Position numbers and translations under genes: made by a program. The notes beneath the pieces are model-generated. The model was not told where the DNA came from and did not search any database. It worked only from the letters and a program-made list of their open reading frames with translations. A stretch of 18,849 nucleotides of DNA, taken from NCBI GenBank assembly GCA_002751075.1, contig NAOQ01000336.1, positions 1,017 to 19,865 of the forward strand. The letters are read 5' to 3'. This stretch comes from Ichthyophonus hoferi. Taxonomy: Eukaryota > Opisthokonta > Ichthyosporea > Ichthyophonida > Ichthyophonidae. Of the stretch, positions 11,701 through 18,849 are shown one piece after another. Every line of letters starts with the position of its first letter. The stretch's first letter is position 1.

Positions 11701-12675
11701 AAGTTACACAATGGCATATATACATACTTACATACATGTACGATAAATGGTAGCACAACTACACACGAACAATCAACTGCGACATTTTTTTAGAAAAAAT
11801 TGTTCAAATTAAAATACAAAAAAATAAACAATAAAAATTAATAAAAAAAGAATATAAAAAGGAAGGCATCAAATCAAGTATAATATTATTTCCTTGTAAG
11901 AATATCTGGAACTGATAGTAGAGAATCTAAACCAAATAGTCTACCGAGAGCCTGAGCCATTTTCCTACATACAATGTGACAGTAGGTGGCTTAGTAATCA
12001 AACCAGTTTTAAAACAATAACAGAATACTTCCAAATACTCAAATGATAACTCATATATACATATATTATATATGGAGCATAAAATTCAATTTACATATCA
12101 TAATTCTCATAAAAAGAGTTTAAAACAGACAGGAAATGAAAGGAAATATGTACTATACCAGCTTTGCGAATGTCATCAGCACGATGCATGGCCTCAGGAA
12201 AACATGTCCGTGAACCAAGACCAGTCCTAACAATAAGTTTCTCTTGAAAGTCTAAGGCGTCTTGATCAAATAAACCCGTTCGCTTAGTTAGATCCATGAA
12301 ATGTTCAGTAGTTGTTGTATATTTTTTATCTGGTTTGAACGTGGCAAAGTCGATGAGATACACATTGGTAGGCGATGTTAACCAATACATCGTAAATAAA
12401 ATGCATAGTATTGACAATGACACACCTACATGCGTATTAGGAAGAATATATTCTTGTGCTGTTTCAATAAAGGAATAAGCCTGGAGGTTGTATACCACCG
12501 TCGCCATAATAACTGCACTAAAAGCTACTATTCGAATACAAGAAAAGAAGTTAGAATGACCAACTATCTTGTAAGTTGTTTTTTTAACAACAGGATTTTC
12601 CTGTGCTTCTTTACTTTTTTTTACACCTTTTTGTGGTTTGGGAGACATAGTGTCGTCAGCAAAACCTACATCCAT
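8782..12675 (-). CDS. 3-ketoacyl-CoA synthase (FAE1/KCS family), six exons, 505 aa
   Basis: This enzyme condenses malonyl-CoA with a long-chain acyl-CoA, the first and rate-setting step of very-long-chain fatty acid elongation in the ER membrane. Exons on the minus strand are 12675-12159, 11101-10824, 10308-10115, 9865-9706, 9395-9172 and 8926-8782. They total 1518 nt, every junction keeps frame, and all introns are GT-AG. Two hydrophobic segments (about residues 43-70 and 82-100) precede the [11 protein letters not shown] entry motif (105-115). The thiolase-like core follows: [14 protein letters not shown], then [11 protein letters not shown] with catalytic Cys250, [39 protein letters not shown] with His418, and RFGNTSSSS with Asn451. 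From memory the Arabidopsis FAE1 triad is C223/H391/N424, and the spacings (168 and 33) are identical here. The start has a good context (AACATGG). The C-terminus after CNSAVW is short and divergent. The gene looks intact. The substrate chain length cannot be read from the sequence. Confidence 0.95.
10482..10513. repeat. (TA)n(TG)n microsatellite in KCS intron 2
   Basis: A run of about seven TA units passes straight into about six TG units. It lies inside intron 2 (10823-10309), between the exon carrying the catalytic cysteine and the next one. More TA/CA-rich simple sequence lies near 10787-10823. These runs probably vary in length between individuals. Confidence 0.85.
11123..11400. repeat. 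Degenerate repeats in KCS intron 1
   Basis: Two related units begin near 11232 and 11315 (period about 83). Each has AAGTxxCCTATxATT followed by a TTTATTAAT block. A fainter third resemblance starts near 11123. All lie at the 3' end of the 1057-nt first intron (12158-11102), just across the acceptor and partly overlapping the intron/exon neighbourhood on the plus-strand map. The AT-rich composition weakens the call. Confidence 0.35.
11401..12158 (-). other. Main body of KCS intron 1
   Basis: This is AT-rich intron sequence between the exon 1 donor (GTATAG at 12158 downward) and the repeat-bearing 3' part of the intron. A 68-codon plus-strand open frame at 11587-11793 has low complexity and no recognisable motif. 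A second gene inside the intron is not supported. Confidence 0.6.
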
Positions 12676-12687
12676 GTTCAAAGCTCT

Positions 12688-12702
12688 TTATATAACCTGC
12701 AT
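12688..12702 (-). promoter_or_regulatory. Five-codon upstream ORF before KCS
   Basis: The minus strand reads ATG CAG GTT ATA TAA (Met-Gln-Val-Ile-stop), with the stop ending 12 nt before the KCS ATG. If transcription starts about 30 nt after the TATA box at 12741-12733, this upstream ATG lies within the leader. A short uORF so close to the main start can lower or condition translation. This is an inference, since the transcript start is not known. Confidence 0.4.
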
Positions 12703-12732
12703 ATAACAACTAGGCATACTTGCATGTAACGT

Positions 12733-12741
12733 ATTTATATA
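12733..12741 (-). promoter_or_regulatory. Probable TATA box of KCS
   Basis: The minus strand reads TATATAAAT, starting 66 nt before the KCS ATG. That predicts a transcription start near 12710 and a leader of about 35 nt. A second TATA-like string at 12694-12686 is too close to the ATG to be the core promoter for this start codon. Confidence 0.5.
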
Positions 12742-13889
12742 ATGCGATGAGTTTGGGTGAGGCATTGTAAATATGCCTGTAAATAAATTATATATTAATT
12801 ACACGCTTTAACTATCAAAATCCAATTTTCTCTGGAGGCTGATAAGACAGGAGAGCCAATAATATGATTGATTTACACTCCTTTATTTTAAAAATATTAC
12901 GATGAGGCATTACCAAATACATACACTTTGGCCGGCTCTTTACATGCTGATTATAAAATCGGTAGCACTACTGGTTTTTGTTTAACTATGCATCTTCCGT
13001 AATTCTCGTAAGCTAAACGGTTAAGCGTAAATTATTCTTTATTGAGGTATCTTTAATATGCGCATGCATACATATTTCGTGTATTATCTCAAGTGCATGT
13101 ATGTATAAGCCAACAGGAAACCTGCGTTTCCGTAAAACACGTCCTTGAGTAGTGGTAGAACCTTTCCTTCATGTTTTTAACGAAAGGCTCGTCGTTTTTG
13201 AATTACAGCTTCAAATTTCCTTTTTTGTACAATTTGAAAACCATTGATTAATTGGAGGTCTAGCTTTTTTAATTTTGGGAACTAATTTAAGTGATCTTTC
13301 TCTATAACTAATACCATCTAGTGACCAATCAGAAATGCAATATTAAAATTGCTTTCTTTGTCATATATACTGTCACTTTAAAATTAGACTACACTATAAT
13401 AGTATTACAATAAAATATAAATATAAAACCAAACATTTTAAAAAAATATTGAAATGTATTTTATTTTATTATATTATGCTATATTAATGTCATAAGATAA
13501 GCTAATTTAATATATAGACTAAATGCAATCTAGTTTATAATAACCATAAATGGTATAGATGGAACATAGAAATTTTATCTTGGTACATTGTTCGGAATGC
13601 TCTGTCGACAATGCTAATGCGAAACGAGAATGAAAAATGTAACTATATACGGAAAGTACCTTAAAACACGGGTTTACTGGAAACACGAAGCAATACAAAT
13701 TGGCGCCAGTGTTTGGGCCGGAGAATAAAATTGACAGCAAGAATGCAATGTAAACGAATGGGAAAAGAGCATGATGGCATGAAGGTCACTGAGAGCATGC
13801 AAATCAGCATCACAATAAGTTTTGAAAGCAAGCCTGTGTTGCACGGGCACGACCGTAGATATAAGCATGTAATTCGTAGATACTACAAT
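12742..13889. other. Upstream intergenic region of KCS, no recognised gene
   Basis: The region is AT-rich apart from a patch of higher GC at about 13560-13870. Two minus-strand open frames there (73 and 64 codons) show no family motif and overlap each other in different frames. A short hairpin (six-base stem, four-base loop) lies at 13116-13131. Distal promoter elements of KCS may lie here, but I recognise none. Confidence 0.5.
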
Positions 13890-14250
13890 TGAAGAGCAAT
13901 TTATTATTCGCTGAATTAAAGTTTAGATGTATGCGCATCATTGAAATCCAATCATATGGCTTTTCTTTTTATTTGTTCAACAAAATCTCGTGGCTTTAAC
14001 AGCATTGAATATATTCAAAACGACAATGATTGCAGCTACCATGTATAAAAACATGATGCATTAGTGACCTGGTATCTCCTTTTTAAATTATTTGCAATTA
14101 TTTGTAAATGTAAATGCAGTAACGCCCATAAGTGGGCGACTCCAAAGACTGATATGGGGAAGACCTATGCCAAAAACTGGTTAGTTCCCCATGAATTGAG
14201 ATGTTTCTTATTGGATCGGAGTTTGATGATATAGATATAGGATTGCAAAT
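13890..14250 (+). repeat. Diverged direct repeat, copy 2 (5' side of KCS)
   Basis: This is the partner of 8120-8480 in the same orientation, with the firm core at 14007-14159. It lies about 1.2-1.6 kb upstream of the KCS start, while copy 1 lies about 0.3-0.7 kb beyond its stop. No terminal inverted repeats or target duplications were found, so the family is unknown. Confidence 0.55.
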
Positions 14251-14403
14251 TTAATAAATGAATCACTTGGCATAACTCTACGCTAAGAATCTACAACCAA
14301 TTAGATACTCTATGTGTCGATCAATTGGTAATGTACAGTTTTAGATCATAGAAATTATGATGATATGATATGATATGCTAGAAATTATGCTGAACTGATT
14401 TTT

Positions 14404-14675
14404 GAACGAGTAAAAGAAATGTAAAAAAAATGATTTCAGAAATTAATAAAGAAAACAGTCGAGTCATATATTACTGCTTAGTAATGCAAAAAAAAATATT
14501 ATTATTACTAGTTGTAAAAAGTCATATTCCAGAGTTCAGTGAGCGAGCAAAAGAAATGTAAATACAAGATTTCAGAAAATAATAAAGAGAACGATTGAGT
14601 CATTTATTGCCGTTCAGTAATATAAAAATACTATTATTAATGCTAGTTATAAAAAATAATATTCCGAAATTCAGT
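14404..14675. repeat. Tandem duplication, two 137-bp units
   Basis: Unit 1 (14404-14540) and unit 2 (14541-14675) align end to end at around 80% by eye. Both contain AAAAGAAATG, GATTTCAGAAA, AATAAAGA, GAGTCAT, a TACTAGTT/TGCTAGTT block and end in TTCAGT. A short ATGAT-type simple repeat lies just before it, at about 14355-14378. The unit has no coding potential. Confidence 0.8.
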
Positions 14676-14920
14676 GTATCTTTGTATGTATTCATATGGT
14701 CTGTAACTTTTAAAGAGGTTGAAGGGTATAATTCAGATCCGTTACTGGATGGTTAACTAGTCCATCCTGGTGTTGCTTCTTCTGATATTAACAATATCAT
14801 AACTGTATATCCACAGCTACATTTATTTTATAGTTATTTCGTATAGAATACAGAATACATCAGCTGCTTGCTAAGCAATCGAAAACTTCTGAAACTCTTT
14901 CTCAGAGCTTGAGCAGGAAT

Positions 14921-15264
14921 TGTTGAGTTTGTAGATTACCGTATGATAATCTTCCAATAGAACTCAGTAACCTTGATAGTAATTTTTAAAATAACACTGC
15001 GATAGAAGTAGATCAACCGAAATGTAGGCTTGTCACACTAGTGGTTGTTTTTCTGATTAAGTAAATTCTTGTGAAGGATAACCCAATCAAATGGGAGTTT
15101 TTCCATTCAATCTTTAATTAGTAACCGAAACTATCAGTAAACACACCTGTGAACTTACACTTCACATGTTATTATTTTGTCATATGACGATTTACAAGTC
15201 GCTTTATCATTTTTTAAAATAAAATTTATATTTTTATATTTCTACAATAGATATTTTTTTAACA
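14921..15264 (+). repeat. 5' LTR of Copia-type fossil C
   Basis: The stretch 14993-15264 aligns with 17871-18139 at about 75% by eye, and both end in TTAACA. The left boundary is less sure. I place it at TGTTGA (14921), which is inverted-complementary in kind to the TTAACA end and resembles the TGTTGAA that opens the right copy, but similarity before 14990 is weak. The high divergence between the two LTRs suggests an old insertion. Confidence 0.7.
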
Positions 15265-17663
15265 AGGTTATGGGCTCCTCCCCTTCCACAAGACTCTTTA
15301 ACTAACAATGGATTCAGTTACTCCAGATCTTGAACCTCAATGCAAGGAGGAGTTTGCACTCAGTAGCAGGACCACAATCCCTGCTTCTCCTCCAACTGAA
15401 CCACTATCCTACTATACAACTCTGATATTTACACAACACACAAAGCATTCATATACTACGCCATCTTCAGGATTCCAAAACTGGGATAGGACTGATCAAA
15501 CAAAGGTCACCCTAGAGTCTGTAACATCATGATGCTCTGCAGATATGCCACTACCAAAGATCCTGCATTATCAATCAAAGCCATTGAGCAACTTTACTCT
15601 GATAATGATTCTGGTGCTTGCTATTCCCATCTACATAGGAAAAGTTTGAGATATCTCTTTTTTAGAATGGTTCAATACCAGAAACATGTTAATTCATGCA
15701 TGCACAGGGCTTAGCCTGTCTTACACTTTTACTGGCTACTCCTTATACTAGACTATTACGGCAAGGAATAAAATTAATGCAGCTGCTCATGTAATTCTAC
15801 ATCAAGTTTTGAATCCACAACAACATCGTATTGTTGGATTAAACTTTAACATTCTATGTTCCCAAAACTGTGCGAAATTGGCTGCCCAATATAGCCAAAC
15901 ATCAACTGCCAGCATGCCAACATCGTTCAGTAATTATCATAATACCAGGTTCTTAGCAGATGACACAGTAATCTCATATGTTGCTAAATTTCAGCAGATG
16001 GTAATTCAACTCAACTCACTGGAACAAGGCTGTCAGATCACCAACATTCAACTTCTTTCAAAACTTAAGTAAGATTTACATGCAATTCCATTTTTATAAA
16101 ATGGAATAATAGCCTGGTAAGCAGTTGAGGTTTACACAACAGATAAATTTATTAACTTTTTTGGTATAAAGCTAATAATCATCATCAGACAAATACAACT
16201 TAGAAAATCTCACTAAATTCAGATAAAGCTTTTTGGGGGAAACTGGGTTATGAAATCAACAAAAAGGCTTGTCCAGTGTGTGAGTGGCCTAGGCATACAT
16301 TATATCAATGTTATGCAATTAAGCAGCTCCTTCAAGGCAAAGGTCAGTATACAAAACAAAATTCTCAAAATCAGCAGAACAAGGGCAAAAAATTAATAAC
16401 ATATGATATATACAGAAACTAACAATTTCTCAAAAATCATGAAAATGATGTTCATAACATCATTCATTTTCTCATTCAAATAAAAATTGTAGAGTTCTAA
16501 AAACCTTGAAATAAATCCAGTTTATCTATATTAAAGTCTCCCAATGCAGTGGCTATTTTGTGTGATAAACAAAAAATATACAACTACTCAAAACCAATTG
16601 TTTTCCAGTTTTTGGACAGTGATGCAACTTAGCACATAGCTAGGATAGTTGCCATTCTCAAGAATTACATTTCAGCTACAATACCTCATCATGTGACTTG
16701 GAGTGATAAATCAACCTCTCCATGCCTTGGTGAAAGATCAGTATCTGTTACTTCTGTCCTAAATGGAAAAACTATATCTTGAAAATTCAAATGGGCTCTT
16801 ATATACCTAGTTTGGGGCATTAATCTTTCGTATCTATCACTCAGCACTTCAAAGGGCAATAACATGTAAATTACAGATCCTCAAAAAACGAATTATTCAG
16901 TTAGGACCAGGGAATGAAAGTCTAGTTATTGAGGCTAGACAATATGGTTTGCCATGCCAATTGAAAATTATAATAACTGATAAACATTCAACATTTTCAG
17001 TGGCATTAACCAGTAAAATTTATATATAGAACCAGCACTCCCAACTAGATCATCTAGCTCAGAATACTATCAATAATTATTTCCCAGATTCTGAAAAATA
17101 TAATTTACAGGAACTATGTTGTGATATTTTTTCCCAAGCTAACAAGACCAAAACACTATTTGAACAACAACAACAACAGTTGCAACAACCTTTACAAAAC
17201 TATTACAACAGCCCCCACAACAACTGTCTGCACCTCCTCCTTTACCTTTTCAGGCGACATTGCCACCTATCAACAATTTAATATCTAACTCTACAGGCAT
17301 ATATTCATCCATATTTACCCCTCCTTTATAACATTTTCTACAAATCCAGGTTGTCAACCACTTCTACTCAATATATTAAAACAAGTTCAGGCATTAAAAC
17401 AAAGGTTTGAATGGGAAGAAGATATTTTTGCCAGCTGGCTTCAAGAGAATGATATTATTACTCTTTTTACATGTCCTTCAACTGGCAAGTTTCTTATCAT
17501 TTTTATTATTACTATTATTTTATTTTACATTCATTATCAATTTAAGAAGGATACTATGTGTCAATCCTTTTATTTGGTAATACATACAAAAATCTTAAAT
17601 TAATAACCAATGCAATCACATTTCATGCACATCTTTATATATAACTACACAATTAAGAAAAAC
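15265..17663 (+). mobile_element. Copia-type LTR retrotransposon fossil C: gag and protease remnants
   Basis: This plus-strand internal region starts with a primer-binding site and a gag-like reading frame from about 15308. It continues with a UBN2-like gag stretch (about 15809-16072), a CCHC zinc knuckle (16270-16311, Cys-x2-Cys-x4-His-x4-Cys) and a retropepsin-like Asp-Ser motif (about 16615). A Gln-rich run coded by CAA repeats (about 17163-17190) follows, and near 17486-17530 a hydrophobic stretch. No integrase or reverse transcriptase was recognised in its 2.4 kb. It is broken with many interruptions. The assignment to Copia rests on the gag type, the protease and the primer-binding site. 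Confidence 0.7.
15266..15277 (+). other. Primer-binding site of fossil C, half-tRNA-iMet type
   Basis: GGTTATGGGCTC follows the 5' LTR end by one base. It matches the complement of the anticodon arm of initiator tRNA-Met (GGGCCCAUAACC) at all but one position. From family knowledge, Drosophila copia and yeast Ty5 prime from an internal fragment of initiator tRNA-Met through this kind of site, rather than from the tRNA 3' end. Confidence 0.65.
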
Positions 17664-18139
17664 TGTTGAATTTTATTGTGTTTTAATTGCATACCATTTT
17701 ATTTCTACAGTTACCCCAATACATACAAATGTGTATAAATTGTTTATCATAGTATTTTAGTGCAAGATTTCCATATGCAATACTGAAAATTAGAATTGTG
17801 AAGGGTTTTTCTCCTGAAACAAAAACAACACTATAGAAGTAGATTGACAGATATGCAATCCTGCTGCTGATAGAAGCAGATCTACAGATATGTAATCCTA
17901 TCACACTAGTGGTTATTTTTCTGATTAAGCATATTCTCCTGATAGATAAACCAATCAGATAAGAGGTTTTTGTATGTCATACAATCTTTAATCTGTACCT
18001 GAAACTATAAGTTAAACACACTTGTGAACTTATACTTCATTAGATATTATTTTGTTATACAATGACTTACAAGCCACTTTGTTGCCTTTTTCAATAAAAA
18101 CTATATTTTTATATCTTTCACAATAGATAACTTTTAACA
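17664..18139 (+). repeat. 3' LTR of Copia-type fossil C
   Basis: It opens with TGTTGAA after a purine-rich run (AATTAAGAAAAA) that could be the polypurine tract, and ends with TTTTAACA. Its last 270 bp align with the 5' LTR. It is longer than the 5' copy by about 130 bp, partly because of an internal 37-bp duplication (17834-17870 and 17871-17907). An AATAAA at 18093-18098 is a candidate polyadenylation signal. No matching 5-bp target duplication was seen outside the two LTRs. Confidence 0.65.
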
Positions 18140-18289
18140 CTTTATTCAGTTTTGTTACAAAACCATTAACAAGCAGTTTGGCTAAGTCCTGATAAAAAAC
18201 AAATTATGAAATGCTCAGTCTTATGTTTTTTAATTGCATTATGTTCCCAACCAGGTAAATTTATTTGTTGATACATGTGTAAACACCTA

Positions 18290-18521
18290 CATTAATGAGG
18301 TAATCAGCTAAGAGCCATTCTATTGAGGATAAATAGTATTGGATTATTGTGATTGAATCTAATTGAAATGGCAATCTCAACTTGAAATAATAAAAATCAA
18401 TTCAGTATAAAAGCAAGTGCAGGATGCTAGCTAGCTTTGGTTATCTTTAAAACTAAAAAAAACAATGAGTTCTGTTTTCTGCTTTGGTATTTATACTTTC
18501 TTTCTTATTTTCTATATAGCA
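18290..18521 (+). repeat. Partial LTR of the A/B family, opposite orientation
   Basis: Read on the plus strand, this aligns with the reverse complement of about 2716-2890. It shares the TTCAGTATAAAAGCAAGTGC core (TATA box at 18406-18413), the AGCTTTGGTTATCTT block, the GTTCTGTTTT block and a TTTATAxxTTCTTTCTT block near the LTR end. The first part of the LTR (roughly 170 bp) is not recognisable. It begins about 150 bp after fossil C and is more diverged from 2716-3115 than the left LTR is. No internal element sequence was recognised beyond it. Confidence 0.7.
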
Positions 18522-18849
18522 TATTATTTTTAAAATAGCTACCTGAAATAACTATGTATGTTAATATAGATAAAAATATTACTTACTAGACTAAATTTCC
18601 TGTAACCCATAATAATAAAAAAGTCTTGGTATATCTGTACTTCATGTATGCAAGGGTACAATTTATGGCACCACATATTTCAGTATTCCTTCAACTCTAA
18701 ATGGTCGTAGGTTTCAGTCCCTGAAACCTTCTTCTATTTATTAACAAAAAATAACGTATTGGAATATATACCGGGCATAGGTTAACATGCAACTTGGCAT
18801 TAATTATTCGTAAATACATATTTTGCCAACCACATCACAGGATGCCAAG
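18522..18849. other. Right edge of window, no recognised gene
   Basis: This is AT-rich sequence with one perfect hairpin (18710-18717 pairing with 18721-18728, three-base loop). I see no coding, LTR or RNA-gene signal here. Confidence 0.5.

Noticed and set aside
12676-12681. A KCS start two codons upstream of 12675
   Set aside because: The upstream codon is TTG, not ATG. The ATG at 12675 has a good context (A at -3, G at +4).
12686-12694. TATATAAAG string just before the KCS ATG
   Set aside because: It lies only 11 nt from the start codon, so transcription would begin inside the coding region. The box at 12733-12741 fits better.
13519-13868. Two overlapping minus-strand open frames upstream of KCS
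   Set aside because: They are short, in different frames and without family motifs. They are probably noncoding sequence of slightly higher GC.
18710-18728. Perfect 8-bp stem with a GGTTTCAGTCC string, reminiscent of a tRNA T-arm
   Set aside because: No acceptor, D-arm or anticodon arm can be built around it, so it is not a tRNA gene.

Overview
This is a eukaryotic window of AT-rich DNA with spliceosomal introns, LTR retroelements, microsatellites and one host gene. It has no prokaryotic traits: no operons, no ribosome-binding sites, and only short broken reading frames outside the gene. The species cannot be fixed from the sequence. A FAE1-type 3-ketoacyl-CoA synthase points first to the green lineage or an alga. 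However, the six-exon structure and divergent N-terminus are unlike typical land-plant genes, and other eukaryotes that carry this family remain possible.

Layout from left to right. Positions 1-3115 hold a minus-strand Copia-type LTR fossil (A) with integrase and reverse-transcriptase remnants, between a clipped left LTR and a complete 400-bp LTR at 2716-3115. That LTR is followed by a second minus-strand fossil (B, 3116 to about 6240) with protease and gag remnants. B's gag-side region carries two kinds of internal repeat: a 75-bp Pro/Gly-rich repeat and a roughly 36-bp (12-residue) repeat. About 6240-8120 is intergenic DNA with nothing recognisable.

The host gene occupies 12675 down to 8782 on the minus strand. 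It is a complete 3-ketoacyl-CoA synthase (KCS) in six exons, 505 residues, with every junction in frame and the Cys-His-Asn catalytic triad present. A TATA box and a five-codon upstream ORF lie just before its ATG. A diverged direct repeat of roughly 350 bp lies on each side of the gene (about 8120-8480 and 13890-14250).

To the right lie a 137-bp tandem duplication (14404-14675) and a plus-strand Copia-type fossil (C, about 14921-18139) with LTRs, a primer-binding site resembling the half-tRNA-iMet type of Drosophila copia, and gag and protease remnants. After it comes a partial LTR (about 18290-18521) of the same family as the A/B LTRs but in the opposite orientation.

The only gene likely to be working is KCS, which catalyses the condensing step of very-long-chain fatty acid elongation in the ER membrane. 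Everything else recognisable is retroelement debris, simple repeats or unassigned intergenic DNA. Similarity values are estimates by eye.
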